Source of the DNA: Mycolicibacterium hodleri
GTDB taxonomy: Bacteria; Actinomycetota; Actinomycetes; Mycobacteriales; Mycobacteriaceae
NCBI RefSeq assembly: GCF_006439015.1
Contig: NZ_RCZG01000009.1
Span: forward strand, 147,234-211,233
Reading direction: 5' to 3'
DNA: 64,000 bases
Shown here: in pieces, positions 20,152 to 28,599 of the stretch
Numbering within the stretch: position 1 is the stretch's first letter
How the letters are laid out: each line of letters opens with the position of its first letter
Position numbers and translations under genes: made by a program
Notes under the pieces: model-generated
What the model saw: the letters and a program-made list of their open reading frames with translations, nothing else
Told to the model about the DNA's origin: nothing
The model's database searches: none

Positions 20152-21399
20152 ATGCGATCTGATCGACAGCGAGGCCGGCGAGCAGCGCCGAGACGAGATC
20201 CGACGCAGGGTAGTCGGTGGCGGGACCGAAAGCGTTATCTCTGGCTATTCAGCTTGATCATCCCCATACTTGCGTTTTCCTCGGTCATCGCCGTGAAGTT
20301 GACGGGTCTAACCATCCTGTGGTGGGCCGGACCCATCGTCACATTCGGGATCATTCCAGCGATCGACCGCATCATCGGATCTGACGCGAACAATCCTCCA
20401 GGTAGTGTGCTGAGTAGGCTGCAGGACGACGGCTATTACCGTTGGGTCACCTATCTCTATCTCCCGATTCAGTACCTTTCGCTTCTGCTCGCCTGCTGGC
20501 TGTGGAGTGACAGTGGTTGGCTCGCAATGGACTTCGTCGACAAGCTTGGGCTGATGTTGACCGTCGGCGGAATCGGCGGCGTTGCCATCAATGCGGCACA
20601 CGAACTCGGCCACAAGCGGGCGCGGTCCGAGCGATGGCTGAGCAAGGTGGCGCTCGCGCAGTCTGGTTACGGCCATTTCTTCGTCGAGCACAACCGAGGG
20701 CACCATTCGCGAGTAGCCACGGCGGAGGATCCCGCCAGCGCGCGAATGGGAGAGGGCCTCTACGCCTTCATCCCACGATCGGTCCTCGGAGGGATGCGCT
20801 CAGCCTGGAGGATCGAGGGTAGGCGTCTCACGGCGATCCGCAGGTCGCGATGGTCCATGCGCAATGACGTCCTCTACGCCTGGATGATGAGCGTCACCCT
20901 GTTCACCACCCTGGTGGCATGTTTCGGCTTCACCGTGTTGCCGTGGCTCATCGGCCAGGCCATCGTGGGCTTCTCCCTACTCGAAACGGTGAACTACATC
21001 GAGCACTACGGACTGCGGCGACAACGACTGCCCAGCGGACGCTACGAACCGGTGTGTCCGTCGCACAGCTGGAACAGCAGCACGGTGACGGCAAACCTCT
21101 TTCTGTTTCAGCTGCAAAGACACTCCGACCACCACGCGCATCCGCTCCGCCGATACCAGGCCCTGTGCCATGCCGACGACGCACCGCAACTGCCGGCTGG
21201 CTACCTCACCATGGTGCTCTTGGCCATGTTCCCGCCGCTCTGGCGTCGCATCATGGATCCGCGCGTGGTCGAACACTACGGCGGTGACGTTCGACTGGCA
21301 GCGCTGAGTCCCCGCGCCGAACATAAAGTGGTGCAACGGTACTCGGATCAACGACCTCTTCCGAGGGCTGTCGCGTCATCGAGCAACTCGTCAACGTGA
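20152..21399 (+). CDS. alkB: Alkane 1-monooxygenase (AlkB-type di-iron membrane hydroxylase)
   Basis: The enzyme hydroxylates terminal methyl groups of medium to long alkanes or fatty-acid-like chains at the membrane, using electrons from rubredoxin. The protein has 415 aa. All histidine boxes are visible: HELGHKR (His150, His154), EHNRGHHSR (His180, His184, His185) and LQRHSDHHAHP (His324, His327, His328), plus NYIEHYGL (His285) and the AlkB-typical CPSHSWNSS. About six hydrophobic segments precede and separate these boxes. No rubredoxin or rubredoxin reductase gene follows, unlike the common alkB-rubA-rubB layout; the next gene converges directly on it. The physiological substrate could be an alkane or a lipid chain. 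Confidence 0.93.
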   Translation: MRSDRQRGRRAAPRRDPTQGSRWRDRKRYLWLFSLIIPILAFSSVIAVKLTGLTILWWAGPIVTFGIIPAIDRIIGSDANNPPGSVLSRLQDDGYYRWVTYLYLPIQYLSLLLACWLWSDSGWLAMDFVDKLGLMLTVGGIGGVAINAAHELGHKRARSERWLSKVALAQSGYGHFFVEHNRGHHSRVATAEDPASARMGEGLYAFIPRSVLGGMRSAWRIEGRRLTAIRRSRWSMRNDVLYAWMMSVTLFTTLVACFGFTVLPWLIGQAIVGFSLLETVNYIEHYGLRRQRLPSGRYEPVCPSHSWNSSTVTANLFLFQLQRHSDHHAHPLRRYQALCHADDAPQLPAGYLTMVLLAMFPPLWRRIMDPRVVEHYGGDVRLAALSPRAEHKVVQRYSDQRPLPRAVASSSNSST

Positions 21400-22245
21400 T
21401 CACGTTTGCGGGGTCTTGGACGCCGCGTCGCGCGTGCGCTTGAGCGCAATTTTCGCCACTCGCATCGACAGTGCAGGCGACAGACGCTCCAGGTACCACA
21501 ACGCCTTCCACCACCGCGGCACGACGATGATCGCGTGTCCGCGCACAACGGCGTCGAGCGCGCGGCGCGCGAACACATCCGGCGCCATCGGCCGAAGCGA
21601 CTCCCCCAGCTTCAGCAGTTCTTCGTCACTGACGTTGGTGTTTCGTCCGTATTCGCCGCCCGTGAGGATAGGAGTCCGGACCACTCCTGGGCACAGCACC
21701 GAAACCTGCACGCCGTGGTGTTCGGCCTCCAGCCGCATCGCCTTCGATAGCGCGACGACCGCATGTTTCGTCGCCGTGTACCCTGCCTGACCGACCGTGG
21801 TGACCAGGCCGGCCATCGACGCCGTGTTGACGATGTGCCCCGATCCCTGCCTGATCATGAGCGGATACACCGCCTGTATTCCGTTCACGACCCCACGAAG
21901 GTTCACGTCGATGATGTCGGTCCAGTCGTCGAGCGTGAATGAATCGATCTCACCGCCGATCCCGATGCCGGCATTGTTGAACAAGTAATCGATCCGGCCG
22001 GATTTCTGCGCTGCCGCGGCCACTGCCTGCTCGAACGATGGATAGCTCCGCACGTCCAGTTCGACCGCATACGCCTTACCGCCGCGTCCGCAGAGTCGTT
22101 GCGCGAGTTCATCTGCGGGTTCGAACTGCCGATCCGCGATCCACACTTCCGCGCCCCGATCGACCAGCGTGGACGCGAGCGAAGCGCCGATGCCCGACGC
22201 CCCGCCAGTGATGAACGCAATCTTTCCCGACACGCTCGATCCCAT
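21400..22245 (-). CDS. Short-chain dehydrogenase/reductase
   Basis: The protein has 281 aa from the ATG at 22245; a GTG seven codons upstream is the alternative. It is a classical SDR: cofactor motif TGGASGIG, NNAGIGIGG, catalytic Ser in NTASMAG and the YTATK pair (Tyr and Lys four apart). It has a 280-residue length with an extended C-terminal part (VVPRWWKALWYLERLSPALSM), common in mycobacterial SDRs acting on lipophilic alcohols or ketones. Substrate unknown. It abuts alkB tail to tail, which makes a role in oxidising AlkB-type alcohols possible but unproven. Confidence 0.88.
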   Translation of the reverse strand: MGSSVSGKIAFITGGASGIGASLASTLVDRGAEVWIADRQFEPADELAQRLCGRGGKAYAVELDVRSYPSFEQAVAAAAQKSGRIDYLFNNAGIGIGGEIDSFTLDDWTDIIDVNLRGVVNGIQAVYPLMIRQGSGHIVNTASMAGLVTTVGQAGYTATKHAVVALSKAMRLEAEHHGVQVSVLCPGVVRTPILTGGEYGRNTNVSDEELLKLGESLRPMAPDVFARRALDAVVRGHAIIVVPRWWKALWYLERLSPALSMRVAKIALKRTRDAASKTPQT

Positions 22246-22301
22246 GGCTGAAGGATACGGCCTCACTCGGCTTCATTCAGACGAGCGACTGCCCGTCGAT
22301 G

Positions 22302-23555
22302 TCAGTGTGGCCCCACCCGTCGCTGCATCGCCGGAGTGACCAGAACCCGACCCGCTGGCGCCGGCGACGGTCGTGGTGCCCGCATCCTTCCGTTCGACTC
22401 ATCCCCTGCAGCGACTTGCTGTTCAACCGGGGATTCGTCGGTAGGGACGCCTTCTTCTGGAATGTCCTTCCCGTCGACGGCGTCGCTCTGCGTCTCGGTC
22501 ACCGCATCGCCCGCCGGATCGACCCCGTCAATTGGGTCCGCCTCGATGACGACTTCACCTTGCTCCTGCATCACCGGTTTATTGACCAAGGTGTCGGGCA
22601 TCATCTCCGATGAAGCGGGCGTGTCGCCCTGGACCCCATCGTCGGCAACAGATTCGTCCTGAAGGGCACCGGCCTCACCCGTCGATCCGAGGGTGGACAG
22701 CTGCGACCAACTCACCTGCGCCGCTGCGTCTACCAGCATGGCACCCTGCGGGGCGGCAGGAAGCCAGCTGCGGTCGTAGCCCTGCTCCACGATCGCCTTC
22801 AACGGATCGTTGAGGATATCGGCCAGCCAGCCCATGCCTCCTCGGCGCAGAGGTTCGAGGAGCGGCAGATTCTCCGTCGGCGCGAAGACGTAGGTCACCT
22901 TCCCCTGCGTCCAAACGTAGTTGTCGGGGTCGTCGACGTCGACGTTCTTGTAGTCGAGGTGTAGGTAGACGAACCCTGCCACGGCGTTGGCGAGTGCCAG
23001 CATATTGAACGGGTTCTGAGGGAAGTCGGCGATGAAGTCGTACTGCTGCGCGATGTCAAGGACGTCGTACGGCACCGTGTTGGGATCCATGAGCCCGCCG
23101 CCGATGATCGAGCTGGACCCGCCGTAAGTCCGAGTGGGATTTCCTATCAGTACGAAAGACAAATCACCCTGAGCAGGGGCGTCGACGTCACTGGAATGCT
23201 CTTGCATCCAGCCCAGGGCGTCTCGCGCTCCGCCGCTGAACGCGAATACGAACTTCTTGCCGGGAATCGTCGAAGACTTGATCGAGCTATCCAATTGCGC
23301 GATGTTCTCTGCGAGCCCGAGGACTGGAACGCCAGGGATCAAGATGACGATGAGGGGCTCATAGTGCACCGTGGTGCAAGGCTGGCTCTTTGGGCACAAC
23401 CTGCCCTGCAGATTGCTCGGCATCGAATACGGCGAAGGACCGTGCGCCAGCACCGTGGCGTCACCGCCGGGCAAAAGCGACGCCGCCCCCGCAGTGGGCG
23501 TGATGGCGAGTGAGAGCAAGGCGGCCATCACGGCAGCCGACGTCACGCGGTTCAA
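22302..23555 (-). CDS. Secreted PE-PPE-domain (Chp-like) serine hydrolase/acyltransferase 1
   Basis: The protein has 417 aa. A signal peptide (about residues 1-24, ending TAGA) is followed by a PE-PPE alpha/beta-hydrolase domain without any PE or PPE N-terminus. The nucleophile is probably Ser107 in FAFSGGARD; Asp173/Asp177 in QQYDFIADFPQNPFN and His199 in VYLHLDY complete a likely triad. Proteins of this domain (Chp1/Chp2 and the PE protein of trehalose polyphleates) move acyl groups between cell-envelope lipids outside the membrane. After about residue 300 the tail is Asp/Glu/Pro/Val-rich and low in complexity. The start codon is TTG, with GGGAGGG about 11 bp upstream; an ATG at codon 10 is possible. 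Confidence 0.75.
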   Translation of the reverse strand: MNRVTSAAVMAALLSLAITPTAGAASLLPGGDATVLAHGPSPYSMPSNLQGRLCPKSQPCTTVHYEPLIVILIPGVPVLGLAENIAQLDSSIKSSTIPGKKFVFAFSGGARDALGWMQEHSSDVDAPAQGDLSFVLIGNPTRTYGGSSSIIGGGLMDPNTVPYDVLDIAQQYDFIADFPQNPFNMLALANAVAGFVYLHLDYKNVDVDDPDNYVWTQGKVTYVFAPTENLPLLEPLRRGGMGWLADILNDPLKAIVEQGYDRSWLPAAPQGAMLVDAAAQVSWSQLSTLGSTGEAGALQDESVADDGVQGDTPASSEMMPDTLVNKPVMQEQGEVVIEADPIDGVDPAGDAVTETQSDAVDGKDIPEEGVPTDESPVEQQVAAGDESNGRMRAPRPSPAPAGRVLVTPAMQRRVGPH

Positions 23556-24644
23556 CGTAGGTATGTCCCTCCCGTGCAGCGGAATGAGGCATTAGCTCTC
23601 TGACGACCGAAACGACTGTCGTGCCCCGCGTCGCCCCTGGCAGTATGCGGTGAGGCGCTAACTTCTGCTGACCTGTCTCCCACACCGCGGAGAAGGCATC
23701 GGTGGCCACCTTCCACGGGGTCGGATTGGGCACCGTGCAATAACTCCTCGGCTCCTCCTACTTATCCCGGGTACACCGTTCTCCACGGGTGCCGCAGTGA
23801 GTTCGAAGCCACCTCCGATAGCCCAACCGAAATCCCGAACCCGGTCGCCGTCTTGCCGCTTGCGAGCAGTCGGTTAAAAGAGGCGAATGCTTCGATACTT
23901 CCCATCACGTGAAGATCACTTGCAGCGCTTTCGGATCAAACTCACAACTACGCGACTGCCCGGTTTCGCAGTTGCTGACGAACTTCACATCGAAGTGCTG
24001 AGCTGCGATGTGAACATGAATGCAACGAGAGAAGATGCTCTACCGGGTGGCGTTCCATCGCGACGATGAAGCTGCGAAGCGCTTGCTCACAGGATGCGTG
24101 CCAGAGCCTGACTCGCAGGTGAAACCTTAACTCTGCTGCGTTCCTCGCCGGGGCATGGCTGATGCCGATGCCGATGCCGGTGGTCGGCTGAGACTCGACG
24201 GTGCCTTCTCGAATTCGACGTACACCCCAGCAGTCGACTCGCTTGACACTCACCCCGAAACGCTGGCTCACCCACGTTTGTAATTACAAAAATGCTTGGC
24301 GCGGGCTTCGTGAAAGCCGCGTGACTAGGGACTCCGTCGAAAGGTCGCGGTATTCGCCGAGTCGACCCGCGGCAACTGGGTCCCCAAGGTTCGTTTTGAG
24401 GCGGCAGGCGCCGAATCGGAGGTTTGGACCTTTTTCGTACACTTCGTATGAATTTTCCCCGGACGTACACATCTTTACCGTTTGCGAAGAAAGAACGTTA
24501 TACACCAGGGTTTGCTGAGTTTGCTAGAACTGCATACCAAAAGCTTAGTATCAGTTTTGCTGCAGAAAGGTCTCAGATGCCGCAGCATTGTGATCCGCGG
24601 GCCGTTCAGGCCAGCACCTCCACCGCTTCCACTTAGGGGTTCCC
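23556..24644. other. About 1.1 kb without a supported gene
   Basis: Only short open frames with atypical composition occur. The part from about 24270 to 24560 is clearly richer in A+T than its surroundings and contains an AT-rich palindrome (listed separately) and TATACA at 24499-24504, which could be a -10 element of the next gene. The base composition differs from the flanking genes and may reflect a long regulated leader or acquired DNA. I see no RNA gene or insertion sequence. Confidence 0.4.
24277..24290. promoter_or_regulatory. 14-bp perfect palindrome TTTGTAATTACAAA
   Basis: This is a fully symmetric AT-only-centred site in a genome of about two-thirds G+C, 355 bp before the Chp-like gene at 24645. 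The pattern is what MarR-, TetR- or LysR-type proteins recognise. It lies in an intergenic stretch with several other unusual features, so chance is less likely than in coding DNA. The target gene is not certain. Confidence 0.45.
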
Positions 24645-25904
24645 ATGCGATCGAACATTCGCTCGGCAGGCGTAGTTCTGGTCTCGGTCATTTGCGCGAT
24701 GCTCTTGGCCTTCGGCGCATCGGCGCCGGCGATAGCGGCTGACAAGGCGGTGATGATTGGCGGGATAAAAGTTGGAACCATTCCGCCCCTCATCATGTCG
24801 GCGGTTCAAGCCGGCGCCTACAGGAATTACGACCGGACCGGCGTCGTCTGGCCGGCCCAGGCAAAGCCCTACACGGGCCCGAACGATCTCACCCTCGGCG
24901 ACTCGATCGCAGTCGGCATTCCCGCGATGAAAACAGCCGTAAATCAGGCCCTCGCCAGTCTCCAGGGCAACGAGACGGTGACCATCGTCGGAATGTCGGC
25001 GGGCTGCCTGGTGGTGGATGAACTGTTTCGCCAGTACGCCAAGAACGGCACATGGGCTGATCCCGCAAAGGTGACCGTCGTTCTGATGGCTGACTCCAGC
25101 CGCCAGGCGAACATCAAGGGCGCGCAGTACAGCAAGCAGTACAACTACACCTATCAGCCGCCGGTGGACACCCCGTACAACCTCATCGTGGTGACCAAGG
25201 AGTACGACGGCACCTCCGACTTCCCCGACAAGCTCAACTTCCTCGCAATCGCGAACGCGAATGCCGGCGCAATCCTGCTGCACGACACGACGTTCTTCAC
25301 GGATCTCTCGACCGTGCCCGCCGAGAACATCACGGTGTCGGTGCCGAATTCCCTGGGCGGCGTCACCACGCATTACCTGATTCCGACGGCCACACTTCCG
25401 CTGGTGCAGATGTTCCCCTTCCTCAAGCCCATGGAGGCCTCACTGAAGGTGAAGATCGATCGCGGCTACAGCAGGAATGACGTCCCGAAGGCCGCTGTGT
25501 CGACTGCCGCGGTGGCGGCTCTCGCAAGCTCGGCACCCGCAGTGTCGACTCCGGCAGTAACCACCGCAGCGGTAGCGGATTCCGTCGTAGCGACTCCGGT
25601 GGCCCCGAAGGTCCTTTCAGGCAAGCTGCGTGCCCGTCTGGAAGCGCGAAAGGCGGCAGCTGCCAGCGATACGGGCACACCCGCAGCAACGTCGGCCAGT
25701 GGAGCCACCGATCTCAGTGGCGGCAACATGGCGACCCCGTCGACGACGGCGGGAACCGCAACCTCGGCGAAGAAGGCGTGGAAGCCGGGTGACGGCACGC
25801 TGAAGCGCGTGATCGGCAAGCTGCTTGGTGGCAAGACGCCGGTAGGCGCCACGACCGAATCGGCAGCTTCGTCGAGCACGACGGAGGGCACCGGCACGTC
25901 GTAG
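24645..25904 (+). CDS. Secreted PE-PPE-domain (Chp-like) serine hydrolase/acyltransferase 2
   Basis: The protein has 419 aa. The signal peptide covers about residues 1-31 (hydrophobic VVLVSVICAMLLAFGASA, cleavage near AIAA). The domain has a likely nucleophile Ser118 in TIVGMSAGCLVVDE, Asp188/Asp192 in KEYDGTSDFPDKLNF and His213 in ILLHDTTFF, in the order of the PE-PPE alpha/beta hydrolase family. From about residue 285 the protein is Ala/Thr/Ser-rich with Lys-rich patches (KVLSGKLRARLEARK, KKAWKPGDGTLKRVIGKLLGGK), probably a wall- or lipid-associated tail. Family members act as acyltransferases on envelope lipids; the substrate here is unknown. It is followed by two hairpins. Confidence 0.72.
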   Translation: MRSNIRSAGVVLVSVICAMLLAFGASAPAIAADKAVMIGGIKVGTIPPLIMSAVQAGAYRNYDRTGVVWPAQAKPYTGPNDLTLGDSIAVGIPAMKTAVNQALASLQGNETVTIVGMSAGCLVVDELFRQYAKNGTWADPAKVTVVLMADSSRQANIKGAQYSKQYNYTYQPPVDTPYNLIVVTKEYDGTSDFPDKLNFLAIANANAGAILLHDTTFFTDLSTVPAENITVSVPNSLGGVTTHYLIPTATLPLVQMFPFLKPMEASLKVKIDRGYSRNDVPKAAVSTAAVAALASSAPAVSTPAVTTAAVADSVVATPVAPKVLSGKLRARLEARKAAAASDTGTPAATSASGATDLSGGNMATPSTTAGTATSAKKAWKPGDGTLKRVIGKLLGGKTPVGATTESAASSSTTEGTGTS

Positions 25905-25909
25905 TAGGT

Positions 25910-25931
25910 CCGCAAGGTAAGCCGCTTGCGG
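25910..25931 (+). terminator. Hairpin CCGCAAG-N8-CTTGCGG after the Chp-like gene 2
   Basis: A 7-bp perfect stem with an 8-nt loop starts six bases after the stop codon at 25904. No U-run follows, as is usual for mycobacterial intrinsic terminators. It stands in tandem with a stronger hairpin 28 bp further on. Confidence 0.5.
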
Positions 25932-25958
25932 CAACCGACACAGTACGAAGGCATCGAC

Positions 25959-25989
25959 GCGAGGCCTCAGCGCAAAGCTGGGGCCTCGC
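25959..25989 (+). terminator. Strong hairpin, 13-bp stem
   Basis: The arms GCGAGGCCTCAGC (25959-25971) and GCTGGGGCCTCGC (25977-25989) pair with a single T-G wobble around a GCAAA loop. It lies 55 bp after the Chp-like gene 2 and before the promoter region of the monooxygenase at 26172. It is therefore a probable transcription terminator, I-shaped (no U-tract). Confidence 0.65.
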
Positions 25990-26171
25990 ATCGTGCCTCG
26001 ACCCGTATCCCCGCCCCCGCAGCCGATCCGCCGTATACCCCCACATCGAGGGCGATCGTCCCGCCAATCAGGTCCCGCCCGAACGGCCCGCTACGACTCC
26101 GGACTTGCCTGCGCGGTCAGGCCGACGTTGAGCGCTGTTGTCTGGTTTGCTATCGGGTACCGTCTACCTAC

Positions 26172-27653
26172 ATGAATGCGCCGCAATTCGACGTGATCAT
26201 CGTGGGCGCCGGTTTCGGCGGCATCGGTGCTTCTGTCCAGCTCAAGAAGATGGGCTACGAGAACATCCTGATTCTGGATCGGGAGGACGATCTGGGTGGG
26301 ACGTGGCACGTCAACCACTACCCCGGGTTGGCCGTGGACATCCCGTCCCCCACCTATTCCTACTGGTTCGAGCCCAATCCCTACTGGTCCAGACTCTATG
26401 CGCCGGGTACCGAACTCAAGCAATATGCGAACCACGTCGCCGACAAGTACGACATACGTCGGCACATGCGGTTCAACGCCGTCGTGAACGGGGCTCGCTG
26501 GGACGAAGACGCGCTGGCGTGGGTGGTGGCGCTCGCCGACGGCGAGACGCTGACGGCTCGCTTCCTCATCACCGCGACCGGATACCTGTCACAGCCGCGC
26601 ACACCAGACATTCCCGGCATCGACGAGTTCGCCGGCAAGATCATTCACAGCACGGCATGGGACGACGGTTATGACCCCGGAGGGCGCAGAATCGCCATGA
26701 TCGGCACCGGGGCGACGGCGGTACAGCTCATTCCCGAGCTGACCAAGACGGCCGCCGAGTTGACCGTGTACCAACGGACACCCATTCACGTCGTACCCAA
26801 GATGGACTTCTCGATCCCCGTGTTCATCCGACGCATGTTCGCCCGTCTACCGCTCATCCAGCGTGCCTTCCGGTGGGTGACCGACGCCAACCTGGAGGTG
26901 ATGATGATTCTCTCCGTATTGAACTTCAAATACTTTCGCCACCTCAATGTGGCGGCCGCGAAGTTATCGAGCGCGTTGAGATTCGTATCCATTCGCGACG
27001 AGGAACTGCGGCGCAAACTCACGCCGACTTACGACTTCGGTTGCAAACGACCCACGTACTCCAACTCGTACTACCGAACCTTCACCAAACCGCACGTGCA
27101 CCTACAGACCGCCGGCATCGACCGGATCGAGCCGGACGGCATCGTTGCGCTGGACGGTACGAAGACGGAGATCGACACGCTGGTGTTGGCCACCGGTTTC
27201 GATCTGTGGGAGGCGAACATCCCCGCAATCGAGATCATCGGGCGGGATGCGCGCAACCTCGGCAAGTGGTGGCGCGACAATGGATTTCAGGCCTACCAGG
27301 GAGTTTCCATCCCGTTCTTCCCCAACCTCCTGAGCTTGGCCGGGCCATACGCCTCCAGCGGCTTGTCCTTCTTCAGTACCGTCGAGTATCAGATGCGGCA
27401 CATGGACCGGCTGTTCGACGAGGTCCTTCGCCGCGACGCGACCACGTTCGAGGTGACCGCGGAAGCCAACAGCCGCTTCCGCGAACGCATGTCCAAAATG
27501 CTGGGCAAGACCGTCTTTGGACGCGGTAATTGCGCCGGGTCGCGGTCCTACTACTTCAGCCCCAGTGGCGAGACCCTGGTCCGACCAGCGTCGACCCACC
27601 AGACGAATTCCGAGCAAGACAATTTTCCCCTGAGCGACTACTCGATCGCCTGA
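26172..27653 (+). CDS. Flavin-containing monooxygenase, Baeyer-Villiger type (copy 1)
   Basis: The protein has 493 aa. It has two dinucleotide-binding motifs, VGAGFGGIGAS (FAD, about 11-21) and IGTGATAVQ (NADPH, about 177-185). Between them lies FAGKIIHSTAW (153-163), which fits the FxGxxxHxxxW fingerprint of type I Baeyer-Villiger monooxygenases (BVMOs). Such enzymes insert oxygen beside a ketone to give an ester; relatives include EthA-like and cyclohexanone-type enzymes. Start: ATG at 26172 (MNAPQFDVIIVG); an upstream open frame is unsupported. A cutinase gene follows 86 bp downstream on the same strand, a plausible ester-hydrolysing partner. It is closely paralogous to the gene at 32212-33696, down to the shared FPLSDYxIA end. 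Confidence 0.9.
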   Translation: MNAPQFDVIIVGAGFGGIGASVQLKKMGYENILILDREDDLGGTWHVNHYPGLAVDIPSPTYSYWFEPNPYWSRLYAPGTELKQYANHVADKYDIRRHMRFNAVVNGARWDEDALAWVVALADGETLTARFLITATGYLSQPRTPDIPGIDEFAGKIIHSTAWDDGYDPGGRRIAMIGTGATAVQLIPELTKTAAELTVYQRTPIHVVPKMDFSIPVFIRRMFARLPLIQRAFRWVTDANLEVMMILSVLNFKYFRHLNVAAAKLSSALRFVSIRDEELRRKLTPTYDFGCKRPTYSNSYYRTFTKPHVHLQTAGIDRIEPDGIVALDGTKTEIDTLVLATGFDLWEANIPAIEIIGRDARNLGKWWRDNGFQAYQGVSIPFFPNLLSLAGPYASSGLSFFSTVEYQMRHMDRLFDEVLRRDATTFEVTAEANSRFRERMSKMLGKTVFGRGNCAGSRSYYFSPSGETLVRPASTHQTNSEQDNFPLSDYSIA

Positions 27654-27739
27654 CAAGCGCTGACCTTCGTCTCACGGGCCGTCTCGTGGCCCCATCGTCG
27701 TGGCCCATCGCAAATGCCCGTAGCGTCTAGCATTGAGAT

Positions 27740-28411
27740 GTGCGCCTAGCTCACATCGCCCGTGTCATGGCCATTGCGGTAGTCGTCTCGACGACTGCGT
27801 GCTCGACGCCCTCGGTGAACCTCGGCATTCCCAGGGCAGTCGCCGCCCCCTGCCCCGACATCGAGGTCGTCTTCGCAAGGGGAACCGGGGAACCGCCCGG
27901 CGTCGGCGCGGTTGGTGAGGCGTTCGTCAATTCACTCCGCTCTAAGGTGGGCGCCCGATCAGTCGGGGTGTACGCGGTCAACTACCCGGCCAGCTACGAT
28001 TTCACCAACTCCGCCGCCGCAGGCGGAGAAGACGCGCGCGCCCACGTTCAGGACATGGCCGTGAATTGTCCTGACACCAGGCTGGTCCTCGGCGGCATGT
28101 CCCAGGGCGCAGGTGTGATCGACCTGATCACCATGGGACCGATCACGATCCGACGATATGTAGCCGCACCCATGGCGCCTGAGGTGGCAGACCACGTCGC
28201 CGCCGTCGCGGTGTTCGGAAACCCGGGCCGGAACGCGCCAGGCGGTGGTCCGCTGACGGCGATAAGCCCCCTGTATGGCGCCAAGACCATCGACCTGTGC
28301 GCACCAGAAGATCTGTTCTGCTCGCGCGGACTGAGCCTCGCGGCACACCTGTCGTACGTCAAGAACGGAATGACGGACCAAGCCGCAGACTTCGTTGCTG
28401 CTCGCGTCTAG
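27740..28411 (+). CDS. Secreted cutinase-family serine esterase
   Basis: The protein has 223 aa. An N-terminal hydrophobic segment (MAIAVVVSTTAC) is followed by the mature cutinase start APCPDIEVVFARGTGEPPG. The nucleophile lies in LGGMSQGAGV (Ser121), Asp191 in DLCAPEDLFC between the two conserved cysteines (187, 194), and the histidine in SLAAHLSYVKNGM (His203): the full triad of cutinase-like proteins such as the Cfp21/Culp group. Substrates in mycobacteria are esters or lipids of the outside milieu or envelope. The start is a GTG at 27740. A lipobox reading (TTAC) is imperfect, so a lipoprotein is possible but not favoured. Confidence 0.9.
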   Translation: MRLAHIARVMAIAVVVSTTACSTPSVNLGIPRAVAAPCPDIEVVFARGTGEPPGVGAVGEAFVNSLRSKVGARSVGVYAVNYPASYDFTNSAAAGGEDARAHVQDMAVNCPDTRLVLGGMSQGAGVIDLITMGPITIRRYVAAPMAPEVADHVAAVAVFGNPGRNAPGGGPLTAISPLYGAKTIDLCAPEDLFCSRGLSLAAHLSYVKNGMTDQAADFVAARV

Positions 28412-28599
28412 ATAATCGTCGAATCGAATTGCGGGGCCCCGGAATAGCCGAGGGGTGACCCGCGGCGTGGCCTTCCGCGCTCCGCCTGTTCGCACGAATG
28501 TATGACGGACTTTACGGGGCGCATTAAATGCAGTTCAGCGGGGTGCAAGGTGGGTAGACTCAGCAAATTAACTGCCGAGGGGCCAGGGGGCTTCGCTAC

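Noticed and set aside
24201..24518. Possible small gene in the low-GC stretch
   Set aside because: Codon pattern is not mycobacterial, there is no ribosome-binding site, and it covers the palindrome.
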